In this document: piece after piece, positions 32,690-45,200 of the stretch | Position numbering within the stretch: position 1 is the first letter of the stretch | Layout: every line of letters starts with the position of its first letter | Assembly (NCBI GenBank): GCA_026874595.1 | Contig: CM049309.1 | Coordinates: forward strand, 8,585,076-8,649,075 | Origin: Sipunculus nudus | Taxonomy: Eukaryota > Annelida > Sipuncula > Golfingiida > Sipunculidae | Direction of reading: 5' to 3' | Length of the DNA: 64,000 bases | Made by a program: the position numbers and the translations under genes | The notes under the pieces: generated by a model | What the model was told of the DNA's origin: nothing | The model's database searches: none | The model's input: only the letters and a program-made list of their open reading frames with translations

Positions 32690-33360
32690 AAATATGGATT
32701 AGAACAATATGGTGACTACAACTCAGGAACCAGAAAATCACAAATAATCCAGGCAAGCATGAGAATGAAATGTAGTGATCTAAATTATCACATGTACACA
32801 AGACATATTAGCAACACCAAAAAATGTCAATGTGGCCACCCATCAGAAGATCCTAACCACTACCTACTGCAATGCCACCTCTATAACTCCACTATGAAAA
32901 CATACTTACCTAGTGATACCCCATTAAAAGATCTACTTTTTGGCGACCCAAAAAAAAGATGACAAAGCAAACAAGGAAATATTTGAATCGGTAGCAAACT
33001 TTATTGAAAACTCAAACAGATTCTAATATAAAATAAATTGACGTTCTTGATAAACTTATCCCACACCCACCAAAACTCTCTCTCTCCTCTTAACTGGCAC
33101 CTTACACTTTCCAAATCACAACTAAAAACATATTCATTATGCTATCCACATCTTCCATGATACTTCAGTCATCAATATGTTAACATCACACCCCTCCTGC
33201 CATGCATCAGAAAATTATCACTTTAGAATTCAGGAGCAAGCTTCATAAGCTTTAAGTAGCTTGCGCTCAATCTTTTGATACATGTTTATATTTATATATG
33301 TGCTTAGGTAGAATACCACATTAATGTACTTACTATGTATTGGGTCAATAAATCATTAAA
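32690..33360 (+). mobile_element. LINE 3' end: reverse transcriptase C-terminus and 3' tail (broken)
   Basis: The frame from about 32690 encodes the conserved C-terminal region found after the polymerase domain in many non-LTR retrotransposons: SGTRKSQIIQASMRMKCSDL, then a Cys/His cluster of the form CxCG(x)5D(x)2H(x)4C (around CQCGHPSEDPNHYLLQC). The frame breaks in an A-run at about 32949-32957. The expected tail (NKEIFESVANFI, stop near 33025) continues in another frame, consistent with a one-base change. A 3' UTR follows, ending AATAAATCATTAAAAAAAC near 33358. This is a 5'-truncated dead copy, the usual fate of LINE insertions. It lies between the two candidate exon blocks, in the same orientation. 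Confidence 0.8.
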
Positions 33361-33945
33361 AAAACAAAACAATAAGGCGACATTTAGAAAGTGAAGACAA
33401 CATTATACAATCTACATTATTAATATTGTGTATCTTTCAACTTTAACTCAGAAATCACAGTGTCAAATGGCATGCTAATCAAATTATTTGGTATAGAAAA
33501 GTAAATTACAGCAGACAGTCCTCTTATATCTAAACAGCTCAGGGAGGATATTGTACTGTTAAATGATTACCTGGATTTACCCAGATTGTCAATTACCTGG
33601 CATTATAAGGTACTGACAGACACAAATTGATGAAGCCATACCAATTAAAATGTTGGTAGCAGCTCATTTTTGTTACATCTTCCATAAGTCTCATCAATGT
33701 ATCTTGTAAAATACTTTGAAATCTTTGCTAATTGGCCGTGGTAAATTAATCTTACTTAATTTATACTTATCCTTGTGTATTTATAAATCTAATTTTTTAT
33801 ACCATCTTTTTTATTTTTTTTATTCTTCTGATTTTGATAAGCAATCAAAATTTCTGTTTCAGTTTTTAATTTCAGTTATTCAATTTTTCTGAAAAATGGT
33901 ATTAAGATAAACGTCCCTCAACTGTATTTACTATCAGGTTTGGAA
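33361..33945. other. Unique AT-rich DNA, nothing assigned
   Basis: No exon, RNA gene or recognised repeat. Confidence 0.35.
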
Positions 33946-33949
33946 GAGA

Positions 33950-34014
33950 TGATGGATCTATGATTATTCATGATTGACCTATGATTATTCATGATGGAGC
34001 TATGATTATTCATT
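33950..34014 (+). repeat. Three-copy short tandem repeat
   Basis: CTATGATTATTCAT recurs three times at about 24- and 21-bp spacing with GATTGAC or GATGGAG between copies. Confidence 0.7.
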
Positions 34015-34019
34015 TTATA

Positions 34020-35870
34020 CAAAAATTTTCCAAGACCTGATTTAAAACACACATAATTGTTTTATTTTCCTATTCTATTTTTAAATATTTTATTTGTTCT
34101 CTATTTTTGTTTATTTGAAAAAGATATTGTAATTTAAATCTGATAAGACTAAATGTGAAAAAAATTATTTACAAATGTTGTAGTTGTCTGAACTGGGCCA
34201 ATATTTTACTTCATTAAAGTTATTGACAGTTTTAATGTAACTGAACATTTGATTGAACAGTGTTGGCTATTACATTATTATCATTGAATTATTACAAGAT
34301 TTGTGACAATGAAAATGATGACAAATTTGTTACTCTCTTTATTTCATAGAATATTTTATTAAAGTAATTTATATGGTTATATTTACAATATTGTATTATT
34401 ATAAAAGGAAACACACAGATTTATGACACTTAAAATCAAAGAGTTGTCATTATTAAATATTAACTAGGGCAAACCATTTTATATGTATTACTTATAACTA
34501 TGCATGCCAATGTGAATAGCACTTAAAGACTGTAACTGTACTGTAATACTGTCATAACCAAAGAAGAATAAGAACAGTTATATAATTGAAAGAATTTGGC
34601 TGATAATACTAGCATCAGCATATATTTAGAGGCAATCTCTGCTGGTCGAAGAAGTTTCTTTGGTAGGTAATGGGCTTCGAGTGAGGTGATTTGAGATGGA
34701 AGTCCAATGGGAAAAATCTAACTGGGTAATTAGATTCCTCAGGGTCAATTCTACATATATTGCATACTGAAAAAAGGGAGACGAGTGAAACTGATGACTC
34801 AGTCATGGGTTTTAAATCAAACATTCAGCGGGTCAGGGAGTGGAGGCGTAGGAGTTAGCTGATACCACAAGTAAATGAGGAATAAATAGCAGACCAATTC
34901 CCAGGAGAGCTCAATTAGGCAGCTTTCATGTCGTTCAGATTGTGAAATCACTGTGGAGTAGCTGTTTTCTGTGCTAGAGAAGCAAAACTTTGATCATCAC
35001 AGGGGATGAGGAGGTATTGAATTCCTCGATCCTGTAAGGCTTTATTATCTATGGAGTCGCAGCCCAGGAAGTAGTCTGTGGGTTAAAGCTGCTTCCCCAA
35101 ATTACCATGCATTAAATTCATCATCTGCCATAAGTTGTCTGATATCTGTCAGATGTGAATCTGGTAATGTTATGATTTATGTGAACCTATATAATTTAAA
35201 TCTAACTTAAGATCAAAGGTTGATCATCATTTGGTTAGATTCTTGACACTAGGGTTGTCCCAGTTTTTTTTAGAAATTTTATGGATGATTGGTCATTTCT
35301 ATTCATTATTGATTGCATTGCTTTCATTTTCATATAACTGATCACAAAAAGTTATATATACACATTTAAAGAAAATCATATTTTTCAATTTCCCAATTTT
35401 AACATTTTTTAGTGTTTTGCAAGGGTCCTCTTTTAACATTTTTTAATGTTTTTTCGTGATGTCATCATACAAATGACATAAGCAGAGTATAACTATTCTT
35501 ATATGAATTAATATATATAATTAATATGAATGAATTAACAGGGGCGAAAGGGAACATCAGCACAGTGGAAACTGTTAATCATAAATGGGAGATATTTTGA
35601 AATATCTGTTATCATTTATAATAACAACCTTTAAACATACAAGATCTGTTAGTATTCATAATATAAATCTTTTAACCTTTCAACTTGCCTTTGACAATGG
35701 GACCTCTCTTTCATGAAGGTTTTATTTTTCCGATTATTCCCCTTTCCTGCATTAGAATCCTTCACAAACAAAAAGGCAACCATAGTGTATAATGGTAACG
35801 TATATTGCTATGATTCATCAGTATATGATTACAGTGATATAACCTGAGTTTATGAGTTTATATTTGTGTG
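34020..35870. other. Unique intron-like DNA upstream of the membrane exon
   Basis: AT-rich with no recognised repeat. It ends in a pyrimidine-poor but usable acceptor (GTGTGTTACAG, ending 35876). Confidence 0.4.
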
Positions 35871-35876
35871 TTACAG

Positions 35877-35997
35877 ATGTGATCCGTCACACTCAATTCA
35901 ACCAAGAGGAGTACAACAAGCAGCTGATGATATGGGGCCTGGGATGTGGCCTCTTCAGCCTCTTCATCTTCTTTATAGCAACATGCCAGTATTTCAG
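35877..35997 (+). CDS. Exon encoding a single membrane segment, unidentified protein
   Basis: The 121-nt exon lies between TTACAG and a GTAGGC donor. In the chosen frame (two bases completing a codon, then GTG ATC CGT) it encodes an acidic/polar lead, HTQFNQEEYNKQL. A strongly hydrophobic stretch of about 21 residues containing GLFSLFIFFIATCQYF follows, and the exon ends at Arg. Leftover AG plus the first A of the next exon makes another Arg. The downstream exon is strongly basic, which fits a type I topology with the tail in the cytosol. One other frame is also open but gives no sensible membrane segment. I could not assign a family. The upstream exon is uncertain. Confidence 0.7.
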
Positions 35998-36182
35998 GTA
36001 GGCTCCCTGATGACTATGTATCACACCGTATCATGCTAGATAGTGCATCCTTCCTTTTAAGGACACTCACAGGACCTAGGTATCTTTTGCCTGATATAGA
36101 GATGTGCTTTGATAAGGCCCCTTTTCCATGCAAGTGGAAATGCATGCATGCCAAAAAATCATGATACTTTAATTCACATGTA

Positions 36183-37685
36183 ATAGAGAGGTGCCTGTTA
36201 TAGTGAGGTGCCTGTAATAGTGAGCTGCCTGTAATAGTGAGGTGCCTGTAATAGTGAGGTGCCTGTAAAAGAGTGTTGAGTGTAATAGAGAGGTGCCTAA
36301 AATAGATAAGTAGAGAGATTGGTATAATAGAGAGGTGCCTGTAATAAAGAGGTAGGTGTATTAAAAGAGGTGTCTGTAAAATAGAGGTGTCTGTAATAGA
36401 GAGGCAACTACAATCGAGAGGTGCCTGTAATAAAGAGGTACCTGTAATAGAGAGGTGGGTATAATATAGAGGTGCCAGCAATAGAGAGGTGGCTATAATT
36501 GAGGGGTGCCTGAAATAGAGAGGTGGCTGTTATTGAGGGGTGCCTGAAATAGAGAGGTGGGTGTAATAGACAGGTAGGTGTAATAGAGAGGTGCTTGAAA
36601 TAGAGAGGTGAATGTTATAGAGAGGTGCCTGTGATAGAGATGTGCCTTTAATAAAGATGTAGGTGTAATAGAGAGGTGCCTGATATATAGAGGTGAGTGT
36701 AATAGGAAGGTGCCTGTAATATAGAGGTATTTGTAATAGATAGGTGCCTGTAATAGAGAGGTAGAAGTAATAGAGAGGTGCCTGTAAAAGAGAGGTGAGT
36801 GTAAAAGAGAGGCGCCTGTAACAGTGAAGTGCCTGTAAAAGAGAGGCGCCTGTAACAGTGAAGTGCCTGTAAAAGAGAGGTGCCTGTAATAGAGAGGTAG
36901 GTTTAATAGAGAGGTACCTGTAATAGAGAGATTGGTATAAAAGAGAGGTACCTGTAATAGAGAGATTGGTATAATAGAGAGTCACCTGTAATAGAGAGAT
37001 TGGTATAATAGAGAGTCACCTGTAATAGAGAGATTGGTATAATAGAGAGGTGCCTGAAATAGAGAGATTGGTATAATAGAGAGGTGCCTGTAATAGAGAG
37101 ATTGGTATAAAAGAGAGTCACCTGTAATAGAGAGATTGGTATAAAAGAGAGGTACCTGTAATAGAGAGATTGGTATAAAAGAGAGGTACCTGTAATAGAG
37201 AGATTGGTATAATAGAGAGTCACCTGTAATAGAGAGATTGGTATAATAGAGAGTCACCTGTAATAGAGAGATTGGTATAAAAGAGAGTCACCTGTAATAG
37301 AGAGATTGGTATAAAAGAGAGTCACCTGTAATAGAGAGATTGGTATAAAAGAGAGGTACCTGTAATAGAGAGATTGGTATAAAAGAGAGGTACCTGTAAT
37401 AGAGAGATTGGTATAATAGAGAGTCACCTGTAATAGAGAGATTGGTATAATAGAGAGTCACCTGTAATAGAGAGATTGGTATAAAAGAGAGGTACCTGTA
37501 ATAGAGAGATTGGTATAAAAGAGAGTCACCTGTAATAGAGAGATTGGTATAAAAGAGAGTCACCTGTAATAGAGAGATTGGTATAATAGAGAGGTACCTG
37601 TAATAGAGAGATTGGTATAATAGAGAGGTGCCTGTAATAGATAGATAGGTATAATAGAGAGGTGCCTGGCATAAAGAGAGATACT
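36183..37685. repeat. 17-bp array evolving into a 34-bp higher-order array (intronic)
   Basis: The left part (36183-36900) is built of diverged 17-bp monomers such as TGTAATAGAGAGGTGCC. The right part (36900-37680) is a homogenised 34-bp dimer: TGTAATAGAGAGATTGG followed by TATAATAGAGAGTCACC, with AAAAGAG and GTACC variants. The minus-strand open frames here (up to 155 codons, with SLLYQSLYYR repeated) arise because 51 bp, three monomers, is a whole number of codons and lacks stops. They are not genes. The array fills most of the intron between the two exons. Confidence 0.95.
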
Positions 37686-37795
37686 ATAGGTATAATAGCC
37701 AATGGCAGATGGCACAGACACATGCTGTATGGGGCATGAATCTGCTAGACTGGTTTGACAGAATTTTACTATGTGAATGATCCATTACATTACAG

Positions 37796-37860
37796 AAAGC
37801 GAGCATCCACACCAAAAGCCAAGAAGCTGAGAAGAATGAAGGCAGAAGAGAAGAAAAGAG
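37796..37860 (+). CDS. Exon encoding a basic juxtamembrane tail, same gene as the exon at 35877
   Basis: The 65-nt exon lies between CATTACAG and the donor GTATTT. In phase with the exon at 35877 it encodes KRASTPKAKKLRRMKAEEKK, a run dense in Lys and Arg as expected just inside the membrane after a type I segment, perhaps continuing as a coiled or ribosome-like basic tail. One base (G) is left for the next exon, which I cannot place. An HLE-3 element begins only 58 bp after the donor. The join is supported by matching phases and by the hydrophobic-then-basic order. Function unknown. Confidence 0.7.
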
Positions 37861-37918
37861 GTATTTGACATACAGTAAACACAAAATTAAACACAAATAT
37901 AGATATATGACAATAATT

Positions 37919-39288
37919 GTATCCGCCGAAACAGAGTTTTGTGTTTCTATGTTTTCAGCCCAACGCCACCACTGCCGCCGCTGCGTAGGTGTCCGGAGAA
38001 CTCCTCTGTAACCGCTTCACAGAATTTTACAAAATCAGGGATTATGTTTGGGTCATTGGGATTATGTGCTGCGCCCCTATTTTTTTTTTACCTCTGACCT
38101 TTCCTTTCTCCAGTGCGTCCATCTGTGCATCTGTTTTGACACATTAACCTACATATCTCGGGAACCGTTTGACCGATCTGGAAAAAAATTTTGCACAAAT
38201 GTAGCCCTTGGATTGCTTTATAACATACATAAAAAATGGTGGTGCCACCTGCAACCATTCTGCACAGCGTCCATCTGTTCATCTGCCTTGGAATAAAATC
38301 ACTCATATCTCTGCATTGGTTGGACTTATCCACCTGAAATTTTGCATGTGCATACATCCTGGACAGCTTTCTTGATTTTATGACAGTTGGCGCCACCTAC
38401 ATTCATGTTTACGCTGCAGACATGCAAGCTCATATCTCAGGCCAATATTTTGCATGTGTATAGAACTCACATAGCTCTTTATCAAACGCAAAACTGGTGG
38501 CGCCACCTGCAACCATTTTTGCACAGCATCCATCTGTTTGTCTGCTCTGGGATAAAATCACTCATATCTCAGCACTGGTTTGACTAATCTGCCTAAAATT
38601 TTGCAGGTTTATACATCTTGGATAGCTTTCTGGATTTGTGGCAGGTGGCGCCACCTAAATTTATGTTTACGCTGCAGACATCCAGGTTCATATCTCGTAA
38701 CCCTTTGACCGATTGGGCCAAAATTTTGCATGTGTATAGATCTCACATAGCTCTTTATCATACACAAAACTTGTGGCGCCACCTGCAACCATTTTTGCAC
38801 AGTGTCCATCTGTTTGTCTGCCTTTGGATAAAATCACTCATATCTGGGCAGTGGTTTGACATATCTGCCTAAAACTTTGCAGGTTTATACATCTTGGATA
38901 GCTTTTATGATTTTATGACAGGTGACGCCACCTACATTCACATTTTGGCTGCAGACATCCAAGCTCTTATCTTGGGAACCATTAGGATGATTTGGCGCTA
39001 CCTGCAACCATTTTTGCACAGCGTCCATCTGTTTGTCTGCCGTAGGATAAAATCACCCATAACTTGGCAGTGGTTTGACTTTTTGCATTTGTATACAACT
39101 TTGATAGCTTTCTGGATTTTGTGGTAGATGGCACAACCTACATACATATTTAGGCTGCAGACATCCATGCTAATATGCAACACACCTCACTCTGTTTCCC
39201 CTTGTTACTTAAGCCATGCCTCACTTCACCCATCCCACTCTGATTTCAGCTGATTCACGTAGTCGCTTGTCGACTGCCAGTATTCTAT
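37919..39288 (+). mobile_element. HLE-3, near-complete copy in the intron after the 37.8 kb exon
   Basis: It begins GTATCCGCCGAAACAGAG with a CCACCACTGCCGCCGCTGC head. Units of about 277 bp carry GGTGGCGCCACCTGCAACC and GTCCATCTGTTTGTCTGC. The 3' end has CATCCCACTCTGATTTCAGC, the hairpin GTAGTCG...CGACTGC and ATTCTAT, with the terminal CTAG mutated. Confidence 0.8.
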
Positions 39289-39631
39289 TTGTATTTGTAG
39301 AATAACTAATGCCACAGTGGATTCAGCTGGAGGGGTCAGGTATCTAGATAGGTTTGTCCTTCGAATGCAATGGTTGATGCCAGCATTCTCTAGTGAGAAA
39401 GTTCCCCGGCAATTATACCCATCAGGCTAAACCAGAACAATTCATGATTCCGGAAACATTCTGAACAGCATCCTTGTTTATATTTGAAGTGTGCTGTATC
39501 AATATCCATATATGATATCTTATTTTTGTCCTTCTGTGAACACCCTGGTGCCTTAAGGCTAAAAATATGGTTGGGTTTTCAGGTACTTTTATTCTTAAAT
39601 CAATGCTTTGGATGATTTTTCATACCTATAT
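39289..39631. other. Unique DNA, nothing assigned
   Basis: No recognised repeat or exon. Confidence 0.35.
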
Positions 39632-39890
39632 AGCTCCGCTGACCATAAGTCACCTGAGCTATAGCTATGTCCATTGTCTGTCCAGGTGGCCCATCGTGCC
39701 ATCCAGATGTCCTTTTACAGGGCACATTTTGAAACCTTGGACCTACAGATAAAACTTAGCATAGTCCCTAAGCCTTTAATTGCCTTTGTTCCTGTGAGAA
39801 AATAAGGAAAAACCTCAATTTTTCATTGAAAACATATTGTTCCATCACATAACTGCCTAATATGATAAACTATTTGGCATATTTAGATTC
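39632..39890 (+). mobile_element. HLE-2 variant fragment
   Basis: AGCTCCGCTGACCATAAGTC is a degraded 5' hairpin. The body matches 15917-16220 (CTTTGTTCCTGTGAGAAAAT, AACTGCCTAATATGATAAAC). Confidence 0.5.
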
Positions 39891-40334
39891 CTCTGTGTAC
39901 AGCAGTACCTGCTGGAAGGGACCCTGGCATGCACTGTATGTGGACACAAGTCCATTATAAGTGTAATATTGGACTGGTTCTGTTACTTCTCTATTTTAGA
40001 CGTGTAGAATATTACACCTACTCTGAAAATAGAGTAATAGGATATAATATTTGGTATGATTTGATACAATATAATTCAGAAGAGTATAATTTAATGAAAC
40101 TAGAAAACTGACAGGTTAGGAAGGGCCCTGCAAAAGACCATAGACTCCCAGTGCGGGCTGAGTGATGCTTGAAAAAAAAATAATAAGAACCTGATAACAT
40201 GAAGAGACAGCTCAAGGCAATTGAGTCAAAACAGCATATAAACAACTGAAGATATTAATGTTTGAATCAGTGATGATATATAGGAGAGGAGCATCCCAAA
40301 CAACAGAGGCAAAAAGTCATATAAATTGCATATA

Positions 40335-40670
40335 AATCAGTAAGATGGTCTTGTGACCTTGACTTTTGACCCTGTGACCCCAAATTGAAAAAGCTCTTCC
40401 CTAATTGGCAGATGAGCAGGTGAAAAGTTTGGCTGAAAACTCATCACTGATCTTATCGGAGAAGTGAGTGCTGTGACCTTCACCTTTGACATCATGACCC
40501 CAAAAGCAATAAGGTTCTTGCTCTAGTGTTGGGCCTGTTTGAAATCCATATGTGAATCCAAACTAGAGTTATCATCCGGAAACAAATTTGTGGACAGATA
40601 AAAAGCTTACACACAAACAGATAGACAGGATGATCTCTCCATAAGGCACCCACTTATTCAAGTGGGGCCT
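40335..40670 (-). mobile_element. HLE-4, minus-strand 5' part
   Basis: Read leftwards, it starts with a hairpin at 40644-40670 with arms AGGCCCCACTT and AAGTGGGTGCCT. A GTCTATCTGTTTG head follows, then units with GGTTTCAAACAGG-like and TGACCTTGAC/TTTGAC motifs on the plus strand (complement of AGGTCAAAGGTCA). The 3' end is missing. Confidence 0.55.
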
Positions 40671-42224
40671 ATAAAATACAATATAATATATAATATAGAA
40701 GAAAATCCTTTCCCATTCTTTTTTCATGCGTTCCTATATAATATTAGGCCTGTGAAATGTGAGGGCTGTTATCAAAATGGATATTAGGAATTTTCACCAA
40801 ATAAAAACAATTATGTAGCTCTCACGCTGTTCATTGCCAACATATATATGTGTCTATGTGAGTGGAGTGGTCCACCAGCAAATGTTTAAAGTAGATTTAG
40901 GGCATATATGCGACAAGAGCTCTTACATTGCAAACTGCCCCATCAAATATGAGAGCTCACAGAGGACTCTGGGATGGTACATGCAAAAAAAATAGTTATC
41001 AAAATGAATCAATTCAGAGGTTAATAATTGATTATAATTTAATCAAAGGCCTGAATTCAATGCCTGGATTCTTCAACGCATTGTTACACCCTTACGGTAT
41101 ATTACATCTACCACATTCAGACTATGCAGCAGCTGTTAAATTTTTGGGGGTGGGGGGTGGGGAAGGGGTGAATGTAGTCACATTACTTAATTGTTGTAGA
41201 TAAAAGTATATTATTCCCAACAAGAGACTTTCCACCAGACAATCCAGTAGAGCCATATTAACCAGATAGCAGTCTTAGGCAACACAGGTTATATGCCATT
41301 GTTAGTTTATACATACAGCTAAAGACAGTTACGCCGACTGCAGGTTAATTACAATGATCCCTTATATGAACATTCTTAAGCTGTGGGGCTTCTGGTACTT
41401 TACTGAGATCCAGTAATTCATCAATAACCAAGACTGCTCTCTGCTCACTGACGTCATTGTGAAGATGAAAAGATCCACATAAACATGTCAGGTTGAAGGA
41501 CTTGTGTCGCAGTGAAGCCATACACCACAGTCACTCAAGTCAGAAAAGATATCTGTCAGAGATTCTACACATGTTTCAATGCCTAAGGGCTTGTCAGAAG
41601 TAATCTTTAACTCATTTTCTGTGCATTCTGGGATGTGTGACAATGGACTTAATTGTTAGTTTTTTAGTTTCACATATACTCTACCTATGAGAATCTTTTA
41701 ACTATCTGTTATATTAAACCTGTATTCAAAGCAAGTTTTGTTTGAACATAAGAAATAGATCAATTACCATGGAGGTAATGGAACTGAATATACATGTATT
41801 TGGCTTTTGAGCACAGACAAAGTCATCATGAAAATTTCTAAATTTTGAAATTAAAAATCAAAAACAGAGAGTTAAAAATGTGAAGTTACACTCAAAATTG
41901 ATACATTTAAAGTATTATTTTTATTTCTAAATCATTTAGTCAATTTTATTTATCCCAATTTTAATCATAGCTGTCATGCCAACCTATTTGCAAATCGATC
42001 ATATAATTTGCATTTGGCCGTCTTGTTGAAATAATGTCCTTTACCTTGACATAAATTCCTGTATTCCTGAAAAATTTGGACAAGATTTGGCGAATGAACA
42101 TAAAAATATGAATGACAGTTGTTAAATGTTATTGTAAGTGGTATATTTACAGTAAAATATTCATACAAAAGCATTAAATTCATACATGGTTGCTTTGAAA
42201 TTTGCTCTACATGTAGATTTTTTT
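40671..42224. other. Unique DNA, no supported gene
   Basis: The frame at 40928-41203 is crossed by a G-rich run (TTTTTGGGGGTGGGGGGTGG) and lacks recognised motifs. Nothing else was assigned. Confidence 0.35.
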
Positions 42225-45200
42225 AGCTCAGCTGACTTTCAGTCATGCTGAGCTATAGCAATCACTCTTTGTCCGTCGTCCGTCTGTCCGTCCGTCTGTC
42301 CGTCTGTCCGTTAACCTGGCACAAATCGTAACCGCTGGACTTAGAATCTTGTAACTTTACATTCTGAGAGGTCAATGAAAAATCTCCTTGGAAACCAGAA
42401 ATTAGGTCTCTGTTACCCATATCCTTCCAGCTATGGGGCCCCAAAGTACCCCCCAGAAAAGTAAAAAATTTCATACAAAAAGTTCAATATCTCATTAACT
42501 ACTTGACTGATGGTCATGATTTTTGGCATACATATTGATCATGAGATGTTCCATCAGTTCCTGAGGACTAGTGGCGCCACCTGTATTTTTCGATTTTTTA
42601 CGAATTTTTTTCTCTATTTTTTAGACCTTTCAAAATGTGAACATCTGTTAACAAGGCACAAATCGTAACAACTGGACCTAGAATCTTCATTCTTGACACA
42701 GTGAGAGACCTATGAAAAGTCTCCATGGAAACTAGAAATTAGGTCTCTGTTACCCATATCCTTGCAGCTATGGGGCCCCAAAGTACCCCCCAGAAAAGTC
42801 AAAAATTTCATGCAAAAACTTCAATATCTCATTAAATACTTGACTGATGGTCATGATTTTTGGCATACATATTGATCATGAGATGTTCCATCACTTCCTG
42901 CAGACTGGTGGCGCCACCTATATCGTTCAATTTTTTATGAATTTTTTTCTCTATTTTTTAGACCTTTCAAAATGTGAACATCAGTTAACATGGCACAAAT
43001 CGTAAAGACTGGACCTAGAATCTTAATTCTTGACACACTGAGAGGTCCATGAAAAACATCCTTGGAAACCAGAAATTAGGTCTCTGTTAACCATATCCTT
43101 TGAGCTATGGGGCCCCAAAGTACCCCCCAGAGTAGTCAAAAATTTCATACAAAAACTTCAATATCTCAATAACTACATCACTGATGGTCATGATTTTTGG
43201 CATACATATTGATTATGAGTTGTTCCATCAGTTCCTGCAGACTGGTGGCGCCACCTGTATTGTTCGATTTTTCACGATTTTTTCCTCTATTTTTGAGACC
43301 TTTAAGGATGCTGTCATCTGTTAGCGTGGCACAAATCGTAACGACTGGACCTAGAATCTTCATTCTCGACACACTGAGAGACCTATGGAAAGTCTCCATG
43401 GAAACCAGATATTAGGTCTCTGTTACCCATATTCTTTAAGCTATGGGGCCCCAAAGTACCCCCAAGAAAAGTCAAAAATTTCATACAAAAACTTCAATAT
43501 CTCATTAACTACTTGACTGATGGTCATGATTTGTGGCATAACTATTGATCATGAGATGTGTCATCACTGCCTGCAGACTGGTGGCGCCACCTGTATCGTT
43601 GGATTTTTTATGAATTTTTTTCTCTATTTTTGAGACCTTTCAAAATGTGAACATTTTTAACAAGGCACAAATCGTAAAGACTGGACCTAGAATCTTAATT
43701 CTTGCCACACTAAGAGGTCCGTGAAAAATCTCCTTGGAAACCAGAAATAAGGTCTCTGTTACCCATATCCTTTGAGCTATGGGGCCCCAAAGTACCCCCC
43801 AGAAAAGTCAAAAATTTCATGCAAAAACTTCAATATCTCATTAAATACTTGACTGATGGTCATGATTTTTGGCATACATATTGATCATGAGATGTTCCAT
43901 CACTTCCTGCAGACTGGTGGCGCCACCTATATCGTTCAATTTTTTACGAATTTTTTTCTCTATTTTTTAGACCTTTCAAAATGTGAACATCTGTTAACAA
44001 GGCACAAATCGTAAAGACTGGACCTAGAATCTTAATTCTTGACACACTGAGAGGTCCATGAAAAATATCCTTGGAAACCAGAAATTAGGTCTCTGTTAAC
44101 CATATCCTTCGAGCTATGGGGCCCCAAAGTACCCCCCAGAGTAGTCAAAAATTTCATACAAAAACTTCAATATCTCAATAACTACATCACTGATGGTCAT
44201 GATTTTTGGCATACATATTGATTATGAGATGTTCCATCAGTTCCTGCAGACTGGTGGCGCCACCTGTATTGTTCGATTTTTCACGATTTTTTCCTCTATT
44301 TTTGAGACCTTTAAGGATGCTGTCATCTGTTAGCGTGGCACAAATCGTAACGACTGGACCTAGAATCTTCATTCTCGACACACTGAGAGACCTATGGAAA
44401 GTCTCCATGGAAACCAGATATAAGGTCTCTGTTACCCATATTCTTTAAGCTATGGGGCCCCAAAGTACCCCCAAGAAAAGTCAAAAATTTCATACAAAAA
44501 CTTCAATATCTCATTAACTACTTGACTGATGGTCATGATTTGTGGCATAACTATTGATCATGAGATGTGTCATCACTGCCTGCAGACTGGTGGCGCCACC
44601 TGTATCGTTGGATTTTTTATGAATTTTTTTCTCTATTTATGAGACCTTTCAAAATGTGAACATCTTTTAACAAGGCACAAATCGTAAAGATTGGACCTAG
44701 AATCTTAATTCTTGCCACACTGAGAGGTCCGTGAAAAATCTCCTTGGAAACCAGAAATAAGGTCTCTGTTACCCATATATTTCGAGCTATGGGGCCCCAA
44801 AGTACCCCCCCAGAGTAGTCAAAAATTTCATACAAAAACTTCAATATCTCGATAACTACATCACTGATGGTCATAATATTCGGCATACATATTGATCATG
44901 AGATGTATCATCAGTTCCTGCAGACTGGTGGCGCCACCTTTATTGTTTGATTTTTTTACGATTTCTTCCTCTATTTTTGAGACCTTCAAGGATGCTGTCT
45001 TCTGTTAACGTCGCATAAATCGTAACGACTGCACCTAGAATCTTTATTCGTGACACACTGAGAGACCTATGAAAAGTCTCCATGGAAACCAGAAATTAGG
45101 TCTCTGTTACCCATATCCATCGAGATATGGGGCCCCAAAGTACCCCCCAGAGTAGTCAAAAATTTCATACAAAAACTTCAATATCTCAATAACTACATCA

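Noticed and set aside
36183-37685. Possible CRISPR-like array.
   Set aside because: There are no unique spacers of constant length between identical repeats. It is a continuous tandem array in a eukaryotic intron.
36014-37723. Minus-strand open frames of up to 155 codons with repeated SLLYQSLYYR-like text.
   Set aside because: They are produced by the stop-free 17/34-bp array, whose 51-bp register equals 17 codons. They have no start context, domain or splice sites.
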